64,000 bases of DNA from Allacma fusca. Its lineage: Eukaryota > Arthropoda > Collembola > Symphypleona > Sminthuridae. Below, in pieces: positions 43,828 to 54,008 of the stretch (within the stretch, counting starts at the first letter, position 1; every line of letters starts with the position of its first letter). The stretch covers positions 39,152,783 to 39,216,782 of the forward strand of contig OX359250.1 of the NCBI GenBank assembly GCA_947179485.1. The letters run 5' to 3'. Below the pieces are notes generated by a model. It had not been told where the DNA came from. It did not search any database and saw only the letters and a program-made list of their open reading frames with translations. Made by a program: the position numbers and the translations under genes.

Positions 43828-45120
43828 ATGAAAGGAAGAACTAATCTAGCTGATACTATGTCATTCATGTCAAAAAATCCAGTAATTCTCGACCCGCGTG
43901 GCAGGTATTCACAGCTCCTGATTTCCCATTTGCACGAACAGGCTGCTCAGCAAGGAGTGGAATCAGTACTGAATGAAGTCAGGGTCAACCATTGGATCAT
44001 AAATGCTAGGGCTGCTGTCAAGAAAGCGTTTCATAATTGCCAGAAATGTAAGATTATGAAGGTGCGTCCAGTACCACCGGAGATGGGATTACTACCACTG
44101 GAAAGACTGGTTCGAGCTGAAGCGCCTTTCAGATTCACGGGTGTGGATTATTTTGGCCCACTATTGGTTTGTCAGCAGCGTAAGCGGGTAAAACGATACG
44201 GGGTGCTATTTACATGTTTTTCCATCAGAGCCATACACCTCGAAATAGCACCGGATCTATCTACGGATGCGGCTATTAATGCCATCAGAAGGTTTACTGC
44301 CCGGCGAGGGGTTCCAGAAGTCATGTGGTCTGACAATGGGACCAATTTCCGAGGAGCTGATAAAGAGTTGCAGCGAGCGCTATCAGAACTGGATACGAGT
44401 AAGATCCAACAAACCTTTGCAGGAAAGGGAATGACTTGGAAGTTTAACCCTCCGTCATCACCACACATGGGAGGAGTCTGGGAGCGGATGATCAAGTCCG
44501 TCAAAACTGCTCTCTCTGTCACGCTGAAAGAACAAGCTCCTAAAGAGGATGTTTTGATTACGCTGTTCATGGAGGCGGAGTTTATTATAAACAATCGCCC
44601 ACTTACCCATGTGTCTGTGGATCCTACAGACCCGGAGTGTTTAACACCTAATCATTTTTTGATTGGTAGAAAACTCGGTCCTAATGTCGCTGGAAAGTTT
44701 GGTGAAGGTAGTTTCAACCTTAGAAGTCAATGGAGATTAGTTCAAGAATTGACAGAGAAACTGTGGACTCGTTGGGTGAAGGAGTACCTTCCCACCCTCA
44801 CCAGGCGGACCAAATGGTTTCAGCACTCATCTCCAATCAAAGTGGGAGATATAGTAGTGATTGTTGACAAGGATGGACCCAGAAATTCGTGGCCTTTAGG
44901 TCGTATTACCAACGTGTACCCCGGTAAAGACGGCAAAATACGGGTGGTTGATGTCAAGACCAAGGATGGTACATACAGGAGGCCAGTGGTGAAGATCTGT
45001 GTGCTTGACGTTACTCGTATCGATGAAAAACCAAGTCCTTCATCTGGGGGAAGAGATGTAACGTCTACAGAAGGAAACCATTGTGCAGTAGAGGGAGAAG
45101 CAGACGAGAGCATTGAGTAA
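43828..45120 (+). CDS. BEL/Pao integrase
   Basis: A 430-residue open frame. An HHCC zinc region (HLHEQAAQQG...CQKCKIMK) precedes the DDE core: FTGVDYFGPLLV, VMWSDNGTNFRGA and the Glu in GGVWERMIKSVK. The C-terminal part has the chromo-like VGDIVVIVDKDGPRNSWPLG typical of Pao. The last codons run into the 3' LTR. As part of pol it is no longer reached in frame from upstream. Confidence 0.88.
   Translation: MKGRTNLADTMSFMSKNPVILDPRGRYSQLLISHLHEQAAQQGVESVLNEVRVNHWIINARAAVKKAFHNCQKCKIMKVRPVPPEMGLLPLERLVRAEAPFRFTGVDYFGPLLVCQQRKRVKRYGVLFTCFSIRAIHLEIAPDLSTDAAINAIRRFTARRGVPEVMWSDNGTNFRGADKELQRALSELDTSKIQQTFAGKGMTWKFNPPSSPHMGGVWERMIKSVKTALSVTLKEQAPKEDVLITLFMEAEFIINNRPLTHVSVDPTDPECLTPNHFLIGRKLGPNVAGKFGEGSFNLRSQWRLVQELTEKLWTRWVKEYLPTLTRRTKWFQHSSPIKVGDIVVIVDKDGPRNSWPLGRITNVYPGKDGKIRVVDVKTKDGTYRRPVVKICVLDVTRIDEKPSPSSGGRDVTSTEGNHCAVEGEADESIE
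45046..45056 (+). promoter_or_regulatory. Polypurine tract
   Basis: GGGGGAAGAGA lies directly before the 3' LTR, where plus-strand DNA synthesis is primed. Confidence 0.75.
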
Positions 45121-45603
45121 AGCAAAGAGAGGAACAGAAGAGAGCGGTTTTGCAGTGTGGTTATATGGAGCTCTCCTCTGTTGCAGCAGTTACCATAGTG
45201 TTTGGCTATACACGTAGACAATAGTTGTAAATTATGGATGGAATGTATTGAATGTATTGAGAAGAATGATTGGAAGTTTGTATCTGTGGATATTATGTCA
45301 TTGATTTGTGTGAGATGGAGGGAAAAAATGTTCATAAGCATTCTGAACGTGAGTGAGAAAACTTCTACTTTGTGTCAAATAAAGCTGACTAATTTTCTTT
45401 AATTTTCTCTACACTAATCCCTTTACTTTCACTCACGTAGGGTAGCAAAGGCTACCGCTGTTACAAGGGTCTTTGGAAAGGTAGAGAAAGTTGCATTGAA
45501 GTATACGTGCACTGCAAGGGCAGTGCTGGTCCTTCGCAATACAAGTTTCTAACAATAAGAGTTTGAGAAATATTTATATTTACACCAAGTAGTGGCTGTA
45601 ACA
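45057..45603 (+). repeat. BEL/Pao 3' LTR
   Basis: 547 bp, almost identical to the 5' LTR. The poly(A) signal AATAAA is at 45378-45383. Confidence 0.95.
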
Positions 45604-45771
45604 ATTACGTTTATCATTTTAATTTTGCGATATAATTTTAATACAAGCCATGGGTCAGAGGGAAAAAATTAGCAAAATATCAAAGACAAAAAATGCAAAT
45701 TGATCTACAATATACATAACAATATATATACGTGAAATACAGGACGACTTCCGACGAGATCGTTATTACTT

Positions 45772-45803
45772 ACTAGCAATCAAGCCATCCGCAACGCGGG
45801 TGG
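45772..45803 (-). mobile_element. Helitron 3' terminus, minus strand
   Basis: On the minus strand an 8-bp stem (CCACCCGC with GCGGATGG, one G-U pair) is followed by CTTGATTG and CTAG|T. This is nearly the same terminal phrase as at 32940-32972. The element body extends to the right and its other end was not found. Confidence 0.6.
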
Positions 45804-46061
45804 GATGTCTGGCAGCAATGAATTTTAATAATAATTTGAATGACAAAATAATGTTTCATCTACAAATACCGTAGAAGTTTTATTTGTTGTAGTAATTACA
45901 TAGAATTATTACACAAAATACCAAAATAGGTAAATAATCTTAACATGAAAGGGGTTTAGCTACGCGATTTGTCCGGTCTCTATCCTATTTAAGAAATTAC
46001 CTGATATTCAATAATACTTACTAGTAGATATCGTGGTGGAGATGCTGATGTTGTAGCTGCC

Positions 46062-46145
46062 CATGTTAATTAAACGGGGGTAGATGCTGACCAAAATTAC
46101 ATGGGAGTACATGTTGCATGTTAATTAAACGGGGGTAGATGCTGA
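46062..46145. repeat. Perfect 29-bp direct repeat, 55-bp spacing
   Basis: CATGTTAATTAAACGGGGGT plus AGATGCTGA occurs at 46062-46090 and 46117-46145. Confidence 0.85.
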
Positions 46146-46380
46146 TGTTATCATACGGAGGGAGATGCTCGTCTCTGACGTCACCTATCTCCCTCTCGTA
46201 TTACCATCCGACGTGCTCACAGTATTCCATGTGCAAGCATACGTGCATATGCTAGAGCCACACGGGCGAATTGCCGTGCAACTGTCAGTGGCTCACTCAC
46301 ACAAAAATTTTATCACATATGTCGCTAATGTTAACTATGCGGGCGGAGATGCTCGTATTAGGCTACACATCTCCGGGCCG

Positions 46381-46888
46381 CAGGGTTGGTTTGGTTTAAA
46401 CCAAATGATTTAAACCATGGTTTAAACCATGGTTTAAACCAAACGGTTTTTTTTATAAAAACCAATGGTTTAAACCAAACACCTAAAATTTTAATACTTT
46501 CAATCCAAAACGCTTATATTTCGTCGTGCACAAAACTTGTGCAGTTACTGTGATATTGTGTAGTTAAACTTTAGTGAAGTAAATAATACTATTAGCTTTT
46601 AGTCTTGTACATTTAGAAATTCTGAATCGTTTGTAAAATGAAAAATGATAAACTTGTGTTTATGCTGCAAAGTTATCATTAAAATTATATCCAAATTATT
46701 AAATATTTAATGCTTTGTGATACTTACTGAGTTTGGGAAATAAGTAAATTTGTTCAAATTCACATGTTTTTGCATAATAATGAATATTTTGGATTGAAAA
46801 TTTGTTTAAACCAAAAAAACCCGGTTTAAACCAAAAAAACCTGGTTGTTTGTTTTTTTTGAAAAAAACCAAAAAAAACCCCAACTCTG
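46381..46888. mobile_element. hAT MITE with TTTAAACC arrays
   Basis: The tips CAGGGTTGG and CCAACTCTG define 508 bp. CCGGGCCG flanks exactly on both sides (46373-46380, 46889-46896). Both subterminal regions are dense in GGTTTAAACC palindromes, possible transposase sites. Confidence 0.92.
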
Positions 46889-46896
46889 CCGGGCCG

Positions 46897-47186
46897 TATC
46901 CCAGCCAACGCACTGCACTCACCATACTCCATGAATTAAAAACTTATGCGTATACATATGCTTTAAAAGAAAATGAATAACAGGCTTCCCAATTAGCAGG
47001 AACGACAGAGCAACGTATACGTTTCGGAAGGTAAGTAATCAAATATATGTAGACACAAAAATAATACGTCAGAAGTAGTAATCATATGCAGACAAGAATG
47101 ATTTAATATGAGTGATAGAATAAAAAGGGGCCGTTATTTTTTGGTGAATTTAGTACAGATTTGGCATTTTAAGCGGAAAAAGTTTT
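46897..47186. other. Left flank of the Polinton
   Basis: AT-rich. I looked for the terminal inverted repeat of the Polinton here and could not find it. No coding is supported. Confidence 0.45.
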
Positions 47187-48150
47187 TTGTCTCTTCAGTC
47201 CAATGCCAGTTTAAATATTTTCCCTGAAAACACGGTTGGAAATTTTAAAAACAAGCTAAGTGGAGTAATACGATTAAATTCAGACCAATGGGAAGCTGCT
47301 CTAGTAGACTGTTCATACATTTATGGCCATGTTATTATAAAGAAGGATGAAAAACTCGGGAGCGTGCAGTTTTTGTGGTTTGATAAAGAAAGCGGGGAAG
47401 CTCATTTTATTGAGTTTGATTTCCTATCTACAGCGGACATAAGAACTTTGCGCGAATTATTGGAGATGTTACCAGAGATATGTCCAATTACGAATATAGT
47501 TATTGTAGGCCGTATATTTCGCTGTTAAATTTATCAAGAGACCACATCTTTGCACAAGATATGTTTTAGCCCCAAATTAAGTGCAATATTAGGAATAGAT
47601 GATTATGATACGGGATTAATTGGCGACGCATTTCCTAAATTGACGTATAATCCTGGAGCGGATAATAAAATGCTGTCTATCGGCTTGGATCAACATGAAA
47701 ATTTCTATAAAATATCATTCGGCAGCGGACAGAAAGCAAAAGATTTTGGCGTTGCTGTATCAAAGGATTATAGCTCCGAGGCAAGACATGAAAAAAAATT
47801 GTTCCAAAGGAATTAAGGGAAAAGGTTGCAAGTGCCATAGAAAATTACAGAAAAGATACCACTCCGGTAATAATTAAGGGAACTCAGCCCGTATATGCTA
47901 ATGCGGGGAATACTAAACTGTTTTTATATTGTAATATAATTCAGCCACAGTATCTCGCAAATGTACAAGTTCCATGCCTAAGGAGTATACCATACAAAGG
48001 AACATATGGTGAAATCACTAATAATTCCTTCGCGCCCCTCACTTTTTAAACCTAAGCGTTTCCGATTGTGACATTATTCACGTTTGGGTACTCACGGAGA
48101 CAGCTGAACCCGTAAACATAAAATTTCGGGAAAAGAGAAATTTTAAATGA
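47187..48150 (+). pseudogene. Penton/minor-capsid-like protein of the Polinton
   Basis: The start SNASLNIFPENTVGNFKNKL matches the N-terminal signature of a protein found with F54H12.2-like capsid genes in animal Polintons. The middle (SPKLSAILGI) and the C-terminal LFLYCNIIQPQYLANV also fit. Frameshifts near 47520, 47800 and 48030 break it. No good ATG precedes the first motif; the true start is lost or missing. The stop overlaps the next start. Confidence 0.7.
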
Positions 48151-48656
48151 ATACTAGACCTTTTAATTGTAATGACGACTTGTACTTGTTTTATCGTCGC
48201 CTGCCGCATCAAATTGGAGGCGCAATGATGCCTGACGGTCAGTTCTACTTTGCTGGCGCACGGAGGCAAAGAGGTGCTGGAAATGGTGGAATATTTGGCA
48301 CCATTGCAAAATCAATTTTACCTTTTGCAAAAATTTTTTTACTCCCGCACGCGTTAAGTGCTATACAAAATACTGTAGCCGATGTTAGAAATGGAAGAGA
48401 TTTAAAGGATGCATTGAGAATAAATTCTGTACAGTCACTAAAAGCTATGGGACGAGATTACTTGGACCAGACTGGTTCAGGACGTCGTAAGAAGAGGGAG
48501 GTTACCTAAAAGCGTAAAGTAGGTAAAGCAAAAAGAGCTCGAAAGAATACCAAAAACAGATCAAAAACACAAAAGAAAAGAAATTCTGTAGTAGAACGTC
48601 AACGGAGGAGAAAGCGTGTTAAAAAATCCCCTGTCTACCCAACAATATTCCATTAA
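48147..48656 (+). pseudogene. Small basic virion protein of the Polinton
   Basis: ATG 48147 overlaps the previous stop as ATGA. A Gly/Arg-rich stretch (GARRQRGAGNGGIFGTIAKS) leads to a hydrophobic segment and a DVRNGRDLKDALR block seen in such element-encoded proteins. A single in-frame TAA at 48507-48509 is followed by a very basic tail (RQRRRKRVKK). It is reminiscent of adenovirus core/membrane-lytic proteins by position and composition only. Confidence 0.65.
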
Positions 48657-48676
48657 ATTCATATAAGTAGAAAATT

Positions 48677-50610
48677 ATGGCAGTAGCAAACAGTAAAACG
48701 CATAAAAATAATTCCCCATACACTTATATAAGAGGTGAGACGTCCTTATTCTCTGATCCTGGGTACGACGTCACAAGATTGGGTACTCAAATTCAAACAG
48801 TTTTTCCAGTCACGAGCATTCAAGATAGGCTTGCACCGATTCAGTTTTTTGTCAAGTCAAATGATACACAGTATGTAGACCTTCGATCAACAAAGCTAAA
48901 ATTGAAATGTAGGATACTCGAGCCTAATAATGTTGCTATAAAAAGTGACGAAATCGTCGCTCCCGTTAATAATTGCTTGCACAGTTTATTTTCGCAAGCT
49001 TCGTGCTATCTTACTGAGGTATTAATTTCTCCTCAGAGCAGGTGTCCCGGCGCCTCGGTGGTGTAGCGTGTCTGCTCGGTTGAAGAGGAGTCAGCTTCGA
49101 CTGCAGCTCACCCCGCATAACTTCCTGGGTATTTTCTGTCTCTTACTGTAGCTTTCTCTGTGGAAGAGTGTTGGCGGCGATGTTGCACTCTGGATCCGGT
49201 TGGATGTGCCGATGCGGTAGTGCCTGGAGCGTGCTGAACAATGACTGAATAAAGAGCTCTTTAGCATACGCGTGTCCTATCGCATCTGCATATCCTAATC
49301 TGGTGAAAGAGCGTCCCTGGCAGTTGCCCTTCGATACCTCACTCCTACACAGTTTCCTTCTAACCTATCTTTAAGGGGCGTGGCTCATGGCTTGTGATAT
49401 ACTCGCTTGCGAGGAATGGACCATGGGTATATGTCCCACTTACCCTTCGTAGCCACAATGATAACACGGGTTGCCGGCTCGTGTACGATACCCAGTACAT
49501 ATGTGCCGGTGCAAAAAACCATTCAGACAAGAGAGCCAGTATAAGCTTCTCACTTGTAAATATATAAAGTTGGAAAGAGAAATAAAGGAGGTACAGAAAA
49601 ACTCTGATAGACCCACTGGGTAAAGATCGGAGTATAAACCCCCTAAAAAAATTACTCCTCAGAGCAACTTATATCCCTACAAGAGTTATTTGGAGACCAT
49701 ATTGGGATATGGGAAGGAGTATAAGAAATCTCAACTGTCATTCGCAATGTTTACACCAGCAGTTATTGACACAGCTATTGATGATGGTTACACTAAAAGA
49801 TACAAGAAATGCCTCAACGGTAAGGTATTCGAATTAATTGGACGCCCTTTTATGGACATTTGTTCACAAACAAGTTATTTGTTACCTGGTGTTGACATAC
49901 GATTTGTCTTCACGAGTTCTCCAGATGAATTTTGTCTCTTTACAAATGCTGATGTGAAATATAAGATTGAAGTTCAAGAGGCTATACTATTAGTTGAGAA
50001 AGTTACTCTCATGCCATCTTTGGCATTGGAACACGTACGAGATTTGGAAAAGGGTAATAATGTGTGTATGCCCATGAGACGTGTTGAAGTACGACAATTC
50101 ACAATTTCACCAGGTGTTCATCAAATAACAAATGAGAACTTATTATTCGGACTCGTCCCTTACCGTGTCATCATTGGTTTAGTTGACAGTAAATCATTTA
50201 TTGGAGACCATAAATCTAACCCATTTGTGTTTCACAATCACGACCTCAAATTTATAAATCTAACAGCCAACGGAGAAATCATTAACACTCCACTGGAGTT
50301 GGATTACAACCGGGACCTTTACCTTGAAGCCTATGACAACTTATTTAAAGGGTTGGATATACAAACCGAGGACGTGGGATTGGATATCACTTTCGAGCAG
50401 TTTAAGTCATGCTTTGCCTTGTACGTGTATAATATTGCGCAAGTCAAGGAAGGGTTTGTGCCACCTAAACACGGCAACGTTAAGCTGGAGTTAGTTAACT
50501 CTCCCACCCCGAGAGCACTTACATGTGTATGCTATTTGGAATTTCCGGCAATTCTTTACATTGATCGTTACAAGAACGTTTTCTTTAAAGATTTTAATAA
50601 TATTTTATAA
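48677..50610 (+). pseudogene. Major capsid protein (F54H12.2-like), split by a SINE
   Basis: The family forms the double jelly-roll capsomer of Polintons. Part 1 (48677-49040) contains DRLAPIQFFVKSNDTQYVD and APVNNCLHSLFSQ. Part 2 (49667-50610) contains YLLPGVDIRFVFTSSPDEF, MRRVEVRQFTISPG, SNPFVFHNHDLKF and a C-terminal YLEFPAILYIDRYKNVFF. Apart from the 614-bp retroposon and its target duplication at 49041-49666, both parts are open in frame. This is the best preserved structural gene of the element. Confidence 0.82.
49041..49654 (+). mobile_element. tRNA-derived SINE/retroposon in the capsid gene
   Basis: The 5' part has RNA polymerase III promoter words: a box A-like TGGTGTAGCG at 49059-49068 and a box B-like GCTTCGACTGC about 40 bp later. 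CTCCTCAGAGCA is exactly duplicated at both sides (49029-49040, 49655-49666); allowing one mismatch it reaches 17 bp. The 3' end is A-rich (CCCCCTAAAAAAATTA). Its length of about 614 bp is long for a SINE, so it may be composite. Confidence 0.78.
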
Positions 50611-50616
50611 GTGACT

Positions 50617-51151
50617 ATGGATACTAATCAAGTACGACAGATGCTCAACAGGATTTTTAACTCTAAAAAAAGTTTCTAATTATGACGTAATACCCTGTGA
50701 CTGTCTTGAAAATGTGAACCAGATGCACTACCCAACAACATTGGTAGTGAATGATGAACCTCAAACATACCCAGGAAACCATTGGGTAGCCGTATATGTA
50801 CCAAAAAAATATGGACCACTGAATTTCTTTTGTAGCTACGGTATTGGAATAAAATCTTATGCTGAAGATTTTGCCAATTTTGCCAACAGACTTCAGTGTG
50901 AAGTCATTGAAAATATCAAATGCCTGCAGTCTCTAAATTCTAATGTTTGTGGATTATATGCAATCTAGTTTTTAATGAAAATGTATCGCGGATGTTGTCT
51001 TCTTAGTATGTATCATCATTTTTCAAATGATCCTAGAAAAAATGACCAACAAATTAAAAATTTCGGGAAACAAATTGTATTGCCTACTACGGCCAGACAT
51101 CAAATTATTACAAAATATTCTGTGCAATGCTGTACACCATTCAAAATGTAA
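50617..51151 (+). pseudogene. Adenain-like cysteine protease of the Polinton
   Basis: The adenovirus-type maturation protease uses His, an acidic residue and Cys. Visible are GNHWVAVYVPKK (His), FFCSYGIG (family usually F-D-S-Y-G; Asp is replaced by Cys) and NSNVCGLYA (Cys). Stops at about 50679 and 50967 and at least one frameshift break the frame. Confidence 0.72.
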
Positions 51152-51168
51152 AACTAAATCATTTTAAG

Positions 51169-51786
51169 CTAATATTGTTCCCATCGTTTGTTGATTCCAC
51201 GGTTAATTCTTTTTCCGGTGGTAGATATTTTTGGGGTGTCATTTGTTGGAAGCAAGTATTTCCACGAATCTTGAACATTTTTTGAAATGACCTTGTAGGG
51301 CACATTGTTTTTTACTAGAAGTGAGGCAATCTCAGCGTAGCCAATTGTGGATTCCAAATTACGCCCCGATGCCAAGGCTTTTGCCAATACATTAATATTA
51401 TAAAATGGAGCATGTTTACCGTCAGCAACAATCTCGTTATTTTTATTGGAAGAAATATTTGACGCATGGAATGATTTCATAATTGCATGAACTCTTTTTT
51501 CAATAGGCTTTTTCACCGGTTTGTTGCTCTTTTTATTTGTTTCTAATGCTAAAGGGGATTTAACTGCCATCATAACTAATATTGGCTTTGAAGCTTCAAG
51601 TGTACGCTGTTTTGAAAGTCTCCTGGCTGCATCGTTATACAATATAGCTCGTATATCATCGGGAATTTTCTCATTTTCAGATAAGACTTTCATTTTATGT
51701 TCTTCCAAGTTCACAGACCCGTTCTCCATCTTCGCTCGTTTCATGTTCATTAATAGTTCATAGTCTGACTCTGAGATTAACTTCAT
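51169..51786 (-). CDS. Conserved Polinton-associated protein of unknown function
   Basis: An intact 205-residue frame beginning MKLISESDYELLMNMKRAK. A segment ENEKIPDDIRAILYNDA recalls the IPDD-xx-LYN phrase of proteins carried next to F54H12.2-like genes in similar elements. It is Lys-rich with no transmembrane segment. It is followed on the same strand 45 bp upstream by the next small gene. It may be a minor virion component, but that is inference. Confidence 0.6.
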   Translation of the reverse strand: MKLISESDYELLMNMKRAKMENGSVNLEEHKMKVLSENEKIPDDIRAILYNDAARRLSKQRTLEASKPILVMMAVKSPLALETNKKSNKPVKKPIEKRVHAIMKSFHASNISSNKNNEIVADGKHAPFYNINVLAKALASGRNLESTIGYAEIASLLVKNNVPYKVISKNVQDSWKYLLPTNDTPKISTTGKRINRGINKRWEQY

Positions 51787-51831
51787 TTTTTTCTGGCCAT
51801 TATGTATATCAGTTGCTCACTAACTTTCAGA

Positions 51832-52107
51832 TCAGTGTAGGCAAAACAAGGCAATAATTAACGGTATGAATGCACCTCCCCCTTTCTGAACAATAATAGC
51901 TCTTTCTTTCTTGGAATATATTTTATATTTTTTAGATGCAATTTTGTTTAAGATATTCTTGTAAGGAACTAGTTTTTGCACTGTTTGTTTTGGGATAATG
52001 ACGTTTCCATTATAAACGTTCAACATGCATTCGCACAATGTCTTTATTTCTGATTTTTCGGCATTTTTGATCCATTTAATATTGTTGTTGCTTCCCACAA
52101 TTAGCAA
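51832..52107 (-). CDS. Short Polinton protein with C-terminal hydrophobic tail
   Basis: About 91 residues ending KGGGAFIPLIIALFCLH. A LCECMLNVYNGNVIIP and VPYKNILNKIA pattern, followed by a GG plus hydrophobic end, occurs in small genes beside capsid genes in animal Polintons. No ATG starts the frame, so the 5' end may be damaged. Role unknown, possibly membrane-associated. Confidence 0.55.
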   Translation of the reverse strand: MLIVGSNNNIKWIKNAEKSEIKTLCECMLNVYNGNVIIPKQTVQKLVPYKNILNKIASKKYKIYSKKERAIIVQKGGGAFIPLIIALFCLH

Positions 52108-52289
52108 TGTACTGCAAAAAATGCATATGCTTTTTTATTCTTGGAATCATGTTGATGATAATATACTACTATTGATGTTATCAGTTTCGTCAATTAAAGT
52201 AATCTGACGGTGTCATGTCATTATTATTTAGGCTGCATAAGATGGAAGAACCGACTGTTGAAGAGCAGTATTAAAAATAAAATAATAAT

Positions 52290-53206
52290 AATAATATAAA
52301 TATAGACAAGAATGGAAGTTTGGGTGGCATTAACTATTTCCTAGAAAATAACAAATCAAGTAAAAACTTCAACAGAAAGGAAGTAGAAAAAAGCCTTTCT
52401 GCTTCAAAGTCCTGCACTTACCACAAACTTATCAAACGAAAATTTCCAGGGAGACAAGTTTACATTCCGTGGATGAATTATCAATATGTGGTTGACTTAG
52501 TTGACGTACGGAAATATAAGAGACAAAATAGTTTTATAACTTATTTATTATCGTGCATTGATGGATTTTCAAAATTCTTTGTGCCACTGAAGAACAAGAA
52601 GCCAGAGACTGTTATAAACGGACTTGAAACAATTTTTCAAACTTCTAAAGTGTATCCTAAAAAAATTCAGAGTGACGCAGGACTAGAGTTTACATCGAAG
52701 CAAACTTAAAGTTATTTTCAAAAGCACGGAATTAAACATTTTAGTACCAGCTTAAAAAGCACTAAAGCATGTAAAGTTGAAAGATTACACAGTACAATTT
52801 TCGAAAGGATCTCAAGATATCTAACGCATATGAAAACAAAAAATATCAAAAGATTTTGCCTCAAGTTTTACATATATATAACAGATCAAAACACTCCAGT
52901 ATAGGCATGGCACCCGCAGAGGTTACAAAGGATAACGAGGTTGATGTATATCGTAAATTGTACAGGGATCGTGGACAGACAAAATCGAAATCAAAACCAA
53001 AATTCAAGGTTGGTGATAAAGTTTTACGTCTGGAATCTCGTAAGATTTTTCATACGGGGTATCTTGGTTCATGAGGAAAAAATATTTACACCGTTACTAG
53101 GATTGCCAGCACTCAGCCTTGGACATTTTATTTAGAGACGTCTGATAAAGTCCCCGTGAATGGGTGCTATTACGCCCAAGAACTGCAAAAAGTTAGTCAT
53201 TTGTAA
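52290..53206 (+). pseudogene. Polinton integrase (retroviral-type)
   Basis: The frame starts near GGINYFLENNKS and carries the catalytic core: VVDLVDVRKY (first Asp), FITYLLSCIDGFSKF, KIQSDAGLEF (second Asp) and the later Glu in VERLHST. The C-terminal part keeps KFKVGDKVL and the ELQKVSHL end. A stop at 52707-52709, a frameshift near 52855 and another near 53075 disable it. Confidence 0.85.
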
Positions 53207-53224
53207 TTTACCTTTTGACGTATA

Positions 53225-53886
53225 ATGTGCCTGTTTTCATATTGTGTAGATATTTTTGAAGAATTTTGCAAAACTCTTTGTTCACAGTCTTCGCCAGGTA
53301 ATTGTGAATCAGTTTCATATAAGTGTAATTGTACTGTGTGTAACTCTGGTATGGCGCAAGCGCAAGTTGATATGAGCCTAAAAGGTTCAGTCAAGAGTTC
53401 AAAACCGTCTTTAAAACAAGAAAGGTCTAATTGTGTCAAACAATTATCGCTACCACGCCCTCCTCCACCTACTATCAGGGAGCCAAAACAAATGAAGAGA
53501 AGCAACTCAACGGTTAGTTGTGAGTCGATTACTCATTCCGTGCCTCTTCATTTACGTATTCAAATCACGCCCATCAATGACAACATATATCCAAGAATTG
53601 ATTTGGAAAACGATTGGGTTTTATATGTGAAAGGAGACTTTGGAGGTTTTGGAAAGACGCATTTAAATATCCAAAACAGAAGAAAGTAGATTTGTCTGTT
53701 TTAGTAGTTACTTTTAAGTTAAACGTATTTTTAAGGTACATTGACATGATTGGTCTAAAACGTATTGCTAGAAAGTTATTAGATAAAACTGGCGTTTCTA
53801 CTTATAGGTTCGAAATCAGGAGAAAAAATAGGAGCTTTGAACCACCCCTATCGGCGTCAAGTACGCAGCACTTATTTGATGGATAA
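53225..53886 (+). pseudogene. Unrecognised Polinton gene, broken
   Basis: 53225-53689 reads CDIFEEFCKTLCSQ-like Cys-rich then Pro-rich (LSLPRPPPPTIREP) sequence. The reading appears to shift near 53620 to a frame with IGLKRIARKLLDKTG that stops at 53886. No homologue is recalled. Position between integrase and ATPase suggests a lineage-specific accessory gene. Confidence 0.4.
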
Positions 53887-53955
53887 ACCCATTTCTAATT
53901 TGGTGGATCCAGAAATAACCGAGGGGCGAAGAATTAGGCCAACTCCTGTTATCGG

Positions 53956-54008
<53 letters not shown>

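Larger units (their letters stand above)
38499..45603 (+). mobile_element. BEL/Pao LTR retrotransposon, recent but defective
   Basis: LTRs at 38499-39041 and 45057-45603 start TGTAACG and end TGTAACA. ATTAC flanks the whole element (38494-38498, 45604-45608), a 5-bp target duplication. The LTRs show about three substitutions and one 4-bp indel (AGTT in the 3' copy) by eye. The interior encodes gag, protease, RT, RNase H and integrase in Pao order. It is broken by frameshifts near 39745, 41775 and 43770 and by a MITE at 40083-40487. No envelope gene is seen. Confidence 0.95.
45609..46372. other. Intergenic with a Helitron-type terminus and a repeat pair
   Basis: No coding is supported. It holds the features at 45772-45803 and 46062-46145 listed separately, then a GATGCTCG-rich tract up to the MITE at 46381. 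Confidence 0.55.

Noticed and set aside
49050..49130. A functional tRNA gene
   Set aside because: Box A and box B-like words are present, but no cloverleaf or anticodon arm could be drawn and the unit is bounded by a retroposon target duplication.
53956..54008. CRISPR-like or programmed repeat
   Set aside because: Simple trinucleotide microsatellite without spacers.
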